From NCBI GenBank assembly GCA_963662155.1, contig OY759268.1, positions 1,211,001-1,275,000 of the forward strand: 64,000 bases of DNA. The letters run 5' to 3'. The translations under genes were made by a program, and so were the position numbers. Positions 52,541 to 62,879 of the stretch are shown in pieces. How positions within the stretch are numbered: position 1 is the stretch's first letter; every line of letters begins with the position of its first letter. The notes beneath the pieces were generated by a model, which did not search any database, was not told where the DNA came from, and saw only the letters and a list, made by a program, of their open reading frames with translations. This DNA comes from Lamellibrachia columna. Its lineage: Eukaryota > Annelida > Polychaeta > Sabellida > Siboglinidae.

Positions 52541-53154
52541 GCCCGCTTCAGGAGAAGATCATTACACCATTTGCATGCTTTATCAAGTGAGCAGCGCTGG
52601 GTGGTCTCAATGACAATCAGCTATTGTCAACTGTTCAACACGTACACGATCTGGCTGTTCTCCGAGTGCTGCCTGTCTTTGACGACCTGACTGACATTCG
52701 GACGCATTGGCCGTTGCTGTCTTGTCTCTCGGAATCATTAAAACTGAATACTTGACTACTTTAGCACATCCCAGTGTAAAAGAGAATCATAAATCGCGGT
52801 TATAAACTGAGAAACTGTGAATGGAAGTTGACGTCCCCTTCTTCAAGTGTGTATGATTAAAGTCAACCAGAATGATGACAACGCTGTCAGGATGAGCCGA
52901 TTCTGCTGCCACCACCAGTGCCGCCACCAGGTTGACTGCCTTGGTAGCACTGGCATCGGGGGTAAACTAAACACCCAACAGCACGACCGAAGAGAACGCT
53001 CTCGGGGAATAGAACGGCTTGCAATTGATAGTGAGAGTTTCCAGTTCACGAGAACATGAAGTAGAGACCAGCTAAGTGACATTACACCATCGCTGATTCA
53101 CCAGAAAACACACCCCACCACCCGCGTTCCTTGTCCATCAGTTCACTCGATTTA

Positions 53155-54035
53155 ACAAGATTTAACAAGATTGCCATCTCGAACAACAAGTTCCAGATGG
53201 CAAGTGGACAAGGAAGCCATTGGCTTATCGAGAGTCCAACAATGTTCTCATCTATGTGTAGCCCGCCCTTATCAGATATCTGTCAATTCTATTTTTAAAC
53301 ATATTCACACTACTAGCATTAACACAATCATTTGGCAGTTTGTTCCATTCATTTATCACCCTCTGTGAGAAAGAGTACTTTCTCATGTCCAACCTACACT
53401 GCTCCTTAACTAATGCTGCTTTGTGTCCTCTGGTTCTACTGCCTTCTTTAAGTTTGAAGAACATATTCCCATCAACATCCTCATAACCGTTCTCTATTTT
53501 AAACACTTCTATTTGGTCTCCTCTTAGTCTCCTGGTCTCTAGTGTTGTCAAACCACATTGTAATAAGCGACTTTCGTAACTAAGGTCTCTCAATTCTGGA
53601 ATCATCTTAGTTGCTCTTCGTTGTATTCTTTCTAGCTTATCTATGTCTTTTTTACGATATGGCCTCCATGCTTGAATACAATATTCCAAATGTGGTCTAA
53701 CTATTGCTTTGTACAGGGGTACAATAAGATGTTTCTCCTTATACGTGATAGTTCTCCTAATTAGCCCTAGAATTTGATTTCCTTTCGAAGCAGCAATCCC
53801 ACATTGCTCTGAAAGTTTCATGTCAGCATTAAATGTTACTCCTAAATCCTTTTCTTGTGTGGTTCTACCTAGTACAGCATCCCTCATTTTATATTCCTCG
53901 TCCATATTTCCATGTCCTATGTGTATACATTTACACTTCCCAAAATTGAATAACATTTGCCATTTTTCTGACCATTTAACTAATTTTTCTAGATCATCCT
54001 GTAAACTTTGTTTATCTGTATTTATCTGATTGGTC
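53155..54035 (-). mobile_element. CR1-like LINE 3' part, inserted in another LINE
   Basis: Open for about 255 codons without a stop: INTDKQSLQDDLEKLVKWSE, FGKCKCIHIGHGN, KDLGVTFNADMKLSEQCGIA, LEYCIQAWRPYRKKDIDKLE, RIQRRATKMIPEL, TTLETRRLRGDQIEVFKIEN, CRLDMRKYSFSQRVINEWNK and a C-terminal FKNRIDRYLIRAGYT. This is the thumb and C-terminal part of the reverse transcriptase; the FADD catalytic block is missing, so it is 5'-truncated, as usual for such insertions. After the stop (53,252) come GGACTCTCGATAAGCCAATG, shared with the copy at 62.2 kb, and a short 3' tail AATCTTGTTAAATCTTGTTA. It is the best preserved CR1-like copy here. Confidence 0.9.
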
Positions 54036-54289
54036 CGCTCTATACCTCTAAACAGAGCATGGCCGGGGGGGGTCATTGTAGCGTCACGGGTCATGGAGTC
54101 TAACAACGTTTCGGTAAAGCACAAAATAAAAGAATCTCTGAATTCTCGTCTAAAATCCAACAAGTGAAACAATTCGTCCGTTTTGTTCCTCGGTGAACGC
54201 ACATTTGCCAGAACAATAGCAGGGAGTGGCGGTCGAAGGCTGCGGCGGCGAAACCTACACAGTGCGTCCTCGCGTCTACCCCGCTTGCG

Positions 54290-54810
54290 TGTGTGGCGTG
54301 GTGTGTTGTGTTGTGTGTGCGGCGTGGTGTGTTGTGTTGCGTGTGTGGCGTGGTGTGGTGTGTTGCGTGTGTGGCGTGGTGTATTGTGTTACGTGTGTGG
54401 CGTGGTGTGTTGTGTTGCGTGTGTGGCGTGGTGTGTTATGTTGCGTGTGTGACGTGGTGTGTTGTGTTGCGTGTGTGGCGTGGTGTGTTGTGTTGCGTGT
54501 GTGGCGTGGTGTGTTGTGTTGCGTGTGTGGCGTGGTGTGTTGTGTTGCGTGTGTGGCGTGGTGTGTTGTGTTGCGTGTGCGGCATGGTGTGTTGTGTTGC
54601 GTGTGTGGCGTGGTGTGTTGTGTTGCGTGTGCGGCGTGGTGTGTTGTGTTGCGTGTGTGGCGTGGTGTGTTGTGTTGCGTGTGCGGCGTGGTGTGTTGCG
54701 TGTGTGGCGTGGTGTGTTGTGTTGCGTGTGTGGCGTGGTGTGTTGTGTTGCGTGTGTGGCGTGGTGTGTTGTGTTGCGTGTGCGGCGTGGTGTGTTGTGT
54801 TGCTTGTGAG
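54290..54810. repeat. Minisatellite, 26-bp unit, about 20 copies, inside the LINE N-terminal region
   Basis: GTGTGTGGCGTGGTGTGTTG then TGTTGC, with GTGCGGC variants. It separates VRPTS from TRKRGRRED of the LINE frame. The array is open on both strands (Thr/His/Asn on minus, Cys/Val on plus). Confidence 0.95.
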
Positions 54811-54994
54811 ACGTAGGTCGAACCGTGTTGAAAACAGGAACAGTGTCCTCCAAGAAAACATTTGGTCGATACTCACTGCTCATGGAGTCGAAGATACTCA
54901 GCAAATCCTCACGTTCATATTTGTGCACACAAACAGTCCTTAACGCCAGCACAACCAGCGAAAACAAGTAAACAATCTCACACACTCCGTCACA

Positions 54995-55335
54995 GCGTGT
55001 CGTCACGCACCGGCGCCATCTTGCCAATCGTTGTAAGATACGTTTACAAATCGCATTCCCTGTAATCACACACACCGCCACTACGTGTCGTCACGCACCG
55101 GCGCCATCTTGCCAATCGTTGTAAGATACGTTTACAAATCGCATTCCCTGTAATCACACACACCGCCACTACGTGTCGTCACGCACCGGCGCCATCTTGC
55201 CAATCGTTGTAAGATACGTTTACAAATCGCATTCCCTGTAATCACACACACCGCCACTACGTGTCGTCACGCACCGGCGCCATCTTGCCAATCGTTGTAA
55301 GGTACGTTTACAAATCGCATTCCCTGTAATCGACC
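54995..55335 (-). promoter_or_regulatory. Tandem 86-bp LINE 5' monomers with YY1-like sites
   Basis: Four units of about 86 bp. On the minus strand each has GATTGGCAAGATGGCGCCGG, containing a CAAGATGGCGCC match to the YY1 core, then a GTGCGTGACGACACG stretch. Part of a further monomer with CCAATCGTTGG...TTTACAAA is at 55,595-55,645. Tandem 5' monomers often act as LINE promoters, and a YY1 site sets the start in L1; that is inference here. Confidence 0.6.
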
Positions 55336-55340
55336 GAAAC

Positions 55341-55660
55341 GGAATGTTTCTGCTATGGGCCACGTGGGCGCATGAATACATGGCAATTTTTTTCAAAATT
55401 GATGGGCATCGGACGTCGGGGCGTTTTAAAAGAGCTGGAGGTATGTGACTTTGACAACATTTTTTCAGCATGTCCATGAGATGACGGCAGTTGTTGTGAA
55501 AAATGTTCTCAATTTGTTATGGTCACGTTTTCTTATAATCAGACAAAACGTTAACATGGCCACCAATGCAATTCTCTACAGTGGTCTGACTCCAATCGTT
55601 GGTAAAGTACGTTTACAAACTGCATTCCCTGTAATCGACCGAAACGGTGGGGAGCAGCGC
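55341..55660. other. Further 5' LINE-related or unique sequence
   Basis: Unique sequence flanked on both sides by the shared end TTCCCTGTAATCGACCGAAA (about 55,319 and 55,628). It may be a longer variant of the 86-bp monomer. No gene seen. Confidence 0.4.
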
Positions 55661-55667
55661 AAATAAT

Positions 55668-55670
55668 CGG

Positions 55671-55708
<38 letters not shown>
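55668..55708. repeat. (AAT)n microsatellite
   Basis: About 13 TAA/AAT units. Confidence 0.95.
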
Positions 55709-55714
55709 GGCCGT

Positions 55715-56060
55715 TATATTATTACATTCAATATGCACTATCCAAAACAGGGGTGCAGTCATTATTTCTAAATTGGACGTGTCCGATTACAACGGAATTG
55801 TTTGTTAACGTCATGACGTGGTCATCACGTACAGAATGGCGCGCGCTGTGACGAATTAAGGAACTATTGTTTATGTGATCGCGTACAAAATGGCTGTCGA
55901 ACATTTGAATCATTTTAAAACCGAATTACAACCGACTGCAACAATAAAGAACAGTCTCACATTTTGTATTTGCTAAAATCAATAGACGTAAAATAAATGT
56001 AAAATGGTACTTTTGCGATCTGCATCTCCCCGTGATCGTCGTATAGAAGGATTCACCGTC
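55715..56060. mobile_element. Unclassified dispersed repeat, copy 2
   Basis: Related to 27,010-27,500 with the two shared segments in the opposite order. It carries ACGTCATGACGT-like palindromic bases near 55,808. No coding capacity. Confidence 0.45.
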
Positions 56061-56159
56061 TAGAACAATTCGCCGTCTAGAACGATTCAAGTGGGATACA
56101 ATTTATGATATAAAAATCGAACAGACGAAATGTCAGTATTATGTTATTTTATAATATAA

Positions 56160-58808
56160 CCTTGTTATAACTGAGCGTGAGTGTGTATGTTTGAATGTAT
56201 GTCTCCTCCCAGTCACTTTGTATCTTGTTATAACTGAGCGTGAGTGTGTATGTTTGAATGTATGTCTTCTCCCAGTCACTTTGTATCTTGTTATAACTGA
56301 GTGTGAGTGTGTATGTTTGAATGTATGTCTCCTCCTAGTCACTTTGTATCTTGTTATAACTGAGCGTGAGTGTGTATGTTTGAATGTATGTCTCCTCCCA
56401 GTCACTTTGTATCTTGTTATAACTGAGCGTGAATGTGTATGTTTGAATGTATGTCTTCTCCCAGTCACTTTGTATCTTGTTATAACTGAGCGTGAATGTG
56501 TATGTTTGAATGTATGTCTTCTCCCAGTCACTTTGTATCTTGTTATAACTGAGTGTGAGTGTGTATGTTTGAATGTATGTCTTCTCCTAGTCACTTTGTA
56601 TCTTGTTATAACTGAGCGTGAATGTGTATGTTTGAATGTATGTCTCCTCCCAGTCACTTTGTATCTTGTTATAACTGAGCGTGAATGTGTATGTTTGAAT
56701 GTATGTCTTCTCCCAGTCACTTTGTATCTTGTTATAACTGAGTGTGAGTGTGTATGTTTGAATGTATGTCTTCTCCTAGTCACTTTGTATCTTGTTATAA
56801 CTGAGCGTGAATGTGTATGTTTGAATGTATGTCTCCTCCCAGTCACTTTGTATCTTGTTATAACTGAGCGTGAATGTGTATGTTTGAATGTATGTCTTCT
56901 CCCAGTCACTTTGTATCTTGTTATAACTGAGCGTGAATGTGTATGTTTGAATGTATGTCTTCTCCTAGTCACTTTGTATCTTGTTATAACTGAGCGCGAG
57001 TGTGTATGTTTGAATGTATGTCTTCTCCTAGTCACTTTGTATCTTGTTATAACTGAGCGTGAGTGTGTATGTTTGAATGTATGTCTCCTCCCAGTCACTT
57101 TGTATCTTGTTATAACTGAGCGCGAGTGTGTATGTTTGAATGTATGTCTCCTCCCAGTCACTTTGTATCTTGTTATAACTGAGCGTGAGTGTGTATGTTT
57201 GAATGTATGTCTCCTCCCAGTCACTTTGTATCTTGTTATAACTGAGCGTGAGTGTGTATGTTTGAATGTATGTCTTCTCCCAGTCACTTTGTATCTTGTT
57301 ATAACTGAGCGTGAGTGTGTATGTTTGAATGTATGTCTCCTCCCAGTCACTTTGTATCTTGTTATAACTGAGCGTGAGTGTGTATGTTTGAATGTATGTC
57401 TCCTCCCAGTCACTTTGTATCTTGTTATAATTGAGCGCGAGTGTGTATGTTTGAATGTATGTCTCCTCCCAGTCACTTTGTATCTTGCTATAACTGAGCG
57501 TGAGTGTGTATGTTTGAATGTATGTCTTCTCCCAGTCACTTTTGTATCTTGTTATAACTGAGCGTGAGTGTGTATGTTTGAATGTATGTCTTCTCCTAGT
57601 CACTTTGTATCTTGTTATAACTGAGCGTGAGTGTGTATGTTTGAATGTATGTCTCCTCCCAGTCACTTTGTATCTTGTTATAACTGAGCGTGAGTGTGTA
57701 TGTTTGAATGTATGTCTCCTCCCAGTCACTTTGTATCTTGTTATAACTGAGCGTGAGTGTGTATGTTTGAATGTATGTCTTCTCCCAGTCACTTTGTATC
57801 TTGTTATAACTGAGTGTGAGTGTGTATGTTTGAATGTATGTCTTCTCCCAGTCACTTTGTATCTTGTTATAACTGAGCGTGAGTGTGTATGTTTGAATGT
57901 ATGTCTTCTCCCAGTCACTTTGTATCTTGTTATAACTGAGCGTGAGTGTGTATGTTTGAATGTATGTCTTCTCCCAGTCACTTTGTATCTTGCTATAACT
58001 GAGCGTGAGTGTGTATGTTTGAATGTATGTCTCCTCCCAGTCACTTTGTATCTTGTTATAACTGAGCGTGAGTGTGTATGTTTGAATGTAGGTCTTCTCC
58101 TAGTCACTTTGTATCTTGTTATAACTGAGCGTGAGTGTGTATGTTTGAATGCATGTCTCCTCCCAGTCATTTTGTATCTTGTTATAACTGAGCGTGAGTG
58201 TGTGTGTTTGAATGTATGTCTCCTCCCAGTCACTTTGTATCTTGTTATAACTGAGCGTGAGTGTGTATGTTTGAATGTATGTCTCCTCCCAGTCACTTTG
58301 TATCTTGTTATAACTGAGCGTGAGTGTGTATGTTTGAATGTATGTCTCCTCCCAGTCACTTTGTATCTTGTTATAACTGAGCGTGAGTGTGTATGTTTGA
58401 ATGTATGTCTCCTCCTAGTCACTTTGTATCTTGTTATAACTGAGCGTGAGTGTGTATGTTTGAATGTATGTCTCCTCCCAGTCACTTTGTATCTTGTTAT
58501 AACTGAGCGTGAGTGTGTATGTTTGAATGTATGTCTCCTCCTAGTCACTTTGTATCTTGTTATAACTGAGCGCGAGTGTGTATGTTTGAATGTATGTCTC
58601 CTCCCAGTCACTTTGTATCTTGTTATAACTGAGCGTGAGTGTGTATGTTTGAATGTATGTCTCCTCCCAGTCACTTTGTATCTTGTTATAACTGAGCGCG
58701 AGTGTGTATGTTTGAATGTATGTATTCTCCTAGTCACTTTGTATCTTGTTATAACTGAGCGTGAGTGTGTATGTTTGAATGTATGTCTCCTCCCAGTCAC
58801 TTTGTATC
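56160..58808. repeat. Minisatellite, 63-bp unit, about 42 copies, open on both strands
   Basis: TTGTATCTTGTTATAACTGA then GCGTGAGTGTGTATGTTTGA ATGTATGTCTCCTCCCAGTCAC. The 21-codon period gives frames of up to 590 codons on minus (repeat VTGRRHTFKHTHSRSVITRYK) and 501 on plus (repeat ERECVCLNVCLLPVTLYLVIT). A single added T at 57,541 shifts the frame in mid-array. Variants (GAATGTG, CTCCTAG) cluster. It is treated as non-coding. Confidence 0.96.
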
Positions 58809-59104
58809 TCGGGCGCCAAACTTTCAGCGATTCGTCTACGGTCTACAGTTGCATGTTTTATTCACCCCACTGTTACCTTCCTGCGAACTATCTAATTATC
58901 CTTTCTAGTTATTACGTACAACGGTCCGCAATGCTACGAGAACAGATACGTACAGTTGTTGACAACGTTGTTTCTTCGACAAGGACAAGGACAATGACCA
59001 GGACAAGGCCAAGGCGTCGCTAGACGCTACTACAACTGTTAGTTACGTCGCAATTTCGAGAGTTGGATTCCCAGAAACTACCAAGAAGAAGATTAAAGAC
59101 TGGC
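58809..59104. other. Spacer, nothing recognised
   Basis: Unique sequence with a few GACAAGGACAAGGACAATGA repeats near 58,979. Confidence 0.4.
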
Positions 59105-59225
59105 AGTACCAAGTACCAAGTACCAAGTACCAAGTACCAAGTACCAAGTTCCAAGTATCAAGTACCAAGTATCAAGTACCAAGTATCAAGTACCAAGTAT
59201 CAAGTATCAAGTACCAAGTACCAAG
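59105..59225. repeat. (CCAAGTA)n short tandem repeat
   Basis: About 17 seven-base units CCAAGTA or TCAAGTA. Confidence 0.95.
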
Positions 59226-59423
59226 GCATAGATGGATATTTCTTTGATAATAATGTTGTGTGGCCTGAAATTTGGTAAACACGAACTATTATAAAAATTA
59301 AGTTGTCCCGTCCGGATGATGGGCATTTTGCTATTACTAATAATATTAACCTTATTATAATCAAGTTGGCGTGCGTACGTATGACTTAACATGTATGACT
59401 TGAAATGTGTAACTTTGTAAGCA

Positions 59424-59425
59424 TG

Positions 59426-59513
<88 letters not shown>

Positions 59514-59515
59514 TT
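59424..59515. repeat. (GCGT)n microsatellite
   Basis: About 23 uninterrupted GCGT units. Confidence 0.97.
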
Positions 59516-59627
59516 AGACCGACTTATTCGTTCGTGTTACGATGCCACTTCGTACGTTCACACAAACATGTCCACGCTGTAGTTCATATAACTGAGGCAC
59601 TTGAGACCGCTCCCCACTCGGCATAGT

Positions 59628-60002
59628 TCATGTCTTGGGTGCCCCAGTGCATGGGCCGGTCGAGCGCCCCGGAGGTGCCGAGTTCTTGTATTTGCGCGTA
59701 GCCTCGTTGCTTCGCTCCGGCTTCAAACGTCGACAAAGGGCGGACTTCACCGAACAGAACAGGCAGCAGAACACAAAGAAGCAAGGTATCCCAACGAGGA
59801 CACCGATTATGATCTGGAGGCTTTTCGAGAATTCGTCGGAGTCTGATGCATCGTTGCGTGTTTCGCCACCAGAGAGCGCTGTTGTTGTTTCGCCATAAGC
59901 AAGTGCCCGCGTCAGGCCTGGCGACTGGGTTCCTGACGTGTTTCCGGGTTCGCCAAAAAGGCTATCCATGGCGGCTTGGTATTGGAGGAAACCCGGTTGC
60001 TT
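59628..60002 (-). CDS. Putative last exon of a single-pass membrane protein
   Basis: After acceptor CTTACACAG (60,003-60,004 is AG) the minus strand is open for 124 codons to TGA at 59,628. The order is a Gly/Ser/Thr-rich segment (EPGNTSGTQSPG, possible N-glycosylation NTS), an acidic SDSDEFSK, one hydrophobic membrane segment LQIIIGVLVGIPCFFVFCCL, a Cys-containing juxtamembrane stretch FCSVKSALCRRLKPER, and a basic then Pro/Gly-rich tail ending TGAPKT. By the positive-inside rule the C-terminal basic part would be cytosolic. Base composition is less AT-rich than the surroundings and there is no repeat. The upstream exons are not identified, although non-repetitive sequence at 62.9-63.4 kb could hold one. 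It may resemble small Cys-rich membrane proteins such as CYYR1 or Shisa types, but I cannot name it. Confidence 0.5.
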   Translation of the reverse strand, partial: KQPGFLQYQAAMDSLFGEPGNTSGTQSPGLTRALAYGETTTALSGGETRNDASDSDEFSKSLQIIIGVLVGIPCFFVFCCLFCSVKSALCRRLKPERSNEATRKYKNSAPPGRSTGPCTGAPKT

Positions 60003-60240
60003 CTGTGTAAGCAAAGAATATCAAACGTTAAAAATGCGATCGGTTAAGAAACAGTTCGATGCTAAGACGTGTCCTAATCGTCCATTATGTAACATTTATA
60101 TCACAGTGGCGTTGGAATTTTTACAGTAAGGGGCTTTGTAAATAAAAAAAAACCAAATAATTCATCTACCTACACCCATATCCAAGAAACTGTTATACGC
60201 ATTGTCAAAGCAGTTAATATAGAGCCGGCTACTGCAATTA
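60003..60240. other. Putative intron sequence
   Basis: AT-rich sequence upstream of the putative membrane-protein exon; nothing recognised. Confidence 0.4.
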
Positions 60241-60402
60241 CCACCCACCCACCCAGCCACCCACCCACCCAGCCACCCACCCACCCAGCCACCCACCCAC
60301 CCAGCCACCCACCCACCCAGCCACCCACCCACCCAGCCACCCAGCCACCCAGCCACCCAGCCACCCACCCACCCACCCACCCACCCACCCACCCACCTAC
60401 AC
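60241..60402. repeat. C-rich (CCACCCACCCAG) repeat
   Basis: CCACCCACCCAGCCACCCAC-type repeat. The minus strand is a run of GGGTGGGTGG, able to form G-quadruplexes. Confidence 0.95.
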
Positions 60403-60549
60403 CTTTGGGATTATTGGATGCGTTTATGTTTGCAAAGCCCCTAAATGCGCGTGGTTTCTTTCTTCTAGCATTCACGAATCCATTCAATAACAATGCCAAG
60501 GTAATTACTGGCGAAGCCGATTAAGTACTACGGGGGCGATCGATGAATA

Positions 60550-60606
60550 GATACGTCACAATGGATACGTCACAGTGGATACGTCACAATGGATACGTCA
60601 TAATGG
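60550..60606. repeat. Five 14-bp repeats GATACGTCACAATG
   Basis: Five copies with CRE-like half-sites ACGTCA. Confidence 0.9.
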
Positions 60607-60655
60607 CGCAGATGTTGACATGTGTTTAATCAAATAACTTATGCGCCGCTCATTG

Positions 60656-61025
60656 CTGGTTACTTCCGCACGGTGACACCTGCTCAGAATGTTTACTTCC
60701 GCACGGTGACACCTGCTCAGAATGTTTACTTCCGCACGATGACACCTGCTCAGAATGTTTACTTCCGCACGGTGACACCTGCTCAGAATGTTTACTTCCG
60801 CACGGTGACACATGCTCAGAATGTTTACTTCCGCACGGTGACACATGATCAGAATGTTTACTTCCGCACGGTGACACCTGCTCAGAATGTTTACTTCCGC
60901 ACGGTGACACCTGCTCATAACGTTTACTTCCGCACGGTAACACCTGCTCAGAATGTTTACTTCCGCACGGTGACACCTGTTCAGAATGTTTACTTCCGCA
61001 CGGTGACACCTGCTCAGAAGGTTTA
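60656..61025. repeat. Minisatellite, 33-bp unit, 11 copies
   Basis: GTTTACTTCCGCACGGTGAC then ACCTGCTCAGAAT. Open on both strands because 33 is a multiple of three. Confidence 0.96.
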
Positions 61026-61130
61026 AGTAGTCTTTGTGTTTATATGCTATGCAACTTTATTGTAGCTTACATTAGGTTCCAGCCCCATTGGAAGGCACAC
61101 AGATTATTGTTGTGTGTCTTGAAATAAACG

Positions 61131-61164
61131 TCGGCGGGGGGGGCGGGGGCGGGGGCGGGGGGAC
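61131..61164. repeat. G-rich tract, possible G-quadruplex
   Basis: Four or more runs of five to seven G separated by single C on the plus strand. Confidence 0.8.
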
Positions 61165-61449
61165 GTTTGACAGTTGAGATGTTAGACAATGTCATAGTTA
61201 ATACTTAAGAGAAAACACGATCAGACGCCGTATATTTACCTTGTGTTAAGTGTAAGCATGTTTCTACGCAATTTGAGCAACAGAAAAGCATCGGTAAAAT
61301 ATTAAGCTGAATACAATACTTGTATACAATACTTGTATACAATCATATATACTATACTTGTATACAATATTGTATACAATACCTGTACAGCTCGTGGTGC
61401 GTTTGAGTCAGGTGCGCGCTTACATTTGAGAAGTGCATCGTAGAGTTAT
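61165..61449. other. Spacer
   Basis: AT-rich, with CAATACTTGTATA repeats near 61,315-61,385. No gene recognised. Confidence 0.5.
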
Positions 61450-61935
61450 CACGTTATCACGTGGTTATCACGTACAACATCGTAGAGTGAACGGTTATCA
61501 CGTATAATATCGTAGAGTGAATGGTTATCACGTACAACATCGTAGAGTGAATGGTTATCACGTACAACATCGTAGAGTGAATGGTTATCACGTACAACAT
61601 CGTAGAGTGAATGGTTGTCACGTATAACATCGTAGAGTGAATGGTTATTATGTACAACACCGTGGAGTGAATGGTTGTCACGTATAACATCGTAGAGTGA
61701 ATGGTTATCACGTACAACATCGTAGAGTGAATGGTTATCACGTATAATATCGTAGAGTGAATGGTTATCACGTACAACATCGTAGAGTGAATGGTTATCA
61801 CGTACAACATCGTAGAGTGAATGGTTATCACGTATAACATCGTAGAGTGAATGGTTATCACGTACAACACCTTGGAGTGAATGGTTGTCACGTATAACAT
61901 CGTAGAGTGAATGGTTATCACGTATAACATACGGT
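61450..61935. repeat. Minisatellite, 30-bp unit, 16 copies
   Basis: GAATGGTTATCACGTACAAC then ATCGTAGAGT, with TATAAC/TATAAT and GTTGTC variants. Open frames on minus come from the period of 30. Confidence 0.96.
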
Positions 61936-61993
61936 ATATGACGCAAAACCAAACACAGTAACAACTAAGACGTAAATGAGCATCACATATATT

Positions 61994-62260
61994 GAATGGA
62001 TATGAAAATGTTGATAGTTTTCTCACTTTGGAACGATAGAACCAGAGGACACGGCGTAACATTAGTGAATGATCAGTGTAGATTGGATATCAGAAAGTAC
62101 TCGTTCTCACAGAGGACAGTAAATGAATGGAACATATTATATACAGATTGTATAATATTAGAAGGGCAGGTTACACATAGATGACAATTTATTGGACTCT
62201 CGATAAGCCACTGGCTTCCTTGTCCACTGGTCACCTGGGCCTTTGCTTTGGGTGGCAGTT
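61994..62260 (+). mobile_element. CR1-like LINE 3' end
   Basis: Encodes NGYENVDSF, RTRGHGVTLVNDQCRLDIRK and YSFSQRTVNEWN with frameshifts. It is the plus-strand equivalent of the C-terminal part of the copy at 53.2 kb. GGACTCTCGATAAGCCACTG then GCTTCCTTGTCCACTGG is the shared 3' untranslated segment. Strongly 5'-truncated. Confidence 0.85.
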
Positions 62261-62344
62261 TTTTTTTATAATATATTGTTGTTAAATCGCACACGACAGT
62301 TCGTTGATTCTCCAATAAAACATACCTCAATGTTTATTCGCAGC

Positions 62345-62875
62345 GGCTTCGTCCTGACATCATGACGTCAACAAGTAGAGTGTGGTGTTTTGTACGACGT
62401 AATGACTTCAACAAGTAGAGTGCGGTGTTTTGTACGACGTAATGACTTCAACAAGTAGAGTGCGGTGTTCTTTACGACGTAATGACTTCAACAAGTAGAG
62501 TGCGGAGTTCTTTACGACGTAATGACTTCAACAGGTAGAGTGCGGTGTTCTGTACGACGTCATGACTTCAACAAGTAGAGTGTGGTGTTCTTTACGACGT
62601 AATGACTTCAACAAGTAGAGTGTGGTGTTCTTTACGACGTAATGACCCCAACAAGTAGAGTGCGGTGTTCTTTACGACGTAGTGACCCCAACAAGTAGAG
62701 TGCAGTGTTCTTTACGACGTCATGACTTCAACAAGTACAGTGCAGTGTTCTTTACGACGTCATGACTTCAATAACTACAGCACGGTGTTCGTTCCGACGG
62801 GATGACATCAGCAAGTAGAGTATGGTCTTCGTTACGACTGCATGGCCTCAACAAGTAGAGTATGGTGCTTGTTTG
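62345..62875. repeat. Minisatellite, 40-bp unit, about 13 copies
   Basis: TACGACGTAATGACTTCAAC then AAGTAGAGTGCGGTGTTCTT. Several units have GACGTCATGAC. Copies become more diverged to the right. Confidence 0.95.
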
Positions 62876-62879
62876 TACG

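Larger units (their letters stand above)
52560..55340 (-). mobile_element. Non-LTR retrotransposon (5' part), decayed and interrupted
   Basis: Read on the minus strand. Tandem 5' monomers (55,335-54,995) come first, then an N-terminal stretch (SMSSEYRPNVFLEDTVPVFN, about 54,895-54,820), then a 26-bp array (54,810-54,290). An Arg-rich stretch and the endonuclease start follow: LANVRSPRNKTDELFHLLDF, FILCFTETLLD, PPGHALFRGIERT (54,260-54,045). After the inserted CR1-like piece it resumes as WTRNAGGGVCFLVNQRWC, LETLTINCKPFYSPRAFSSV, DASATKAV, HPDSVVIILVDFNHT (53,140-52,845), then fades. These are ordered blocks of an apurinic-type endonuclease (GGGV, DFN). Stops lie near 53,135 and within VLLGV-stop-FTPD. 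No reverse transcriptase of this element is seen in the window. A different LINE family from the CR1-like copies. Confidence 0.75.

Noticed and set aside
53252..54202. A single 316-residue functional protein
   Set aside because: It fuses an endonuclease start of one LINE with the reverse-transcriptase end of another, without catalytic FADD.
56139..59023. Four frames of 456-590 codons as secreted or DNA-binding repeat proteins
   Set aside because: They are the 63-bp array read in several frames; a single inserted base breaks them.
61457..62062. 171- and 201-codon frames on minus as a gene
   Set aside because: Translation of the 30-bp array extended by chance into flanking sequence.
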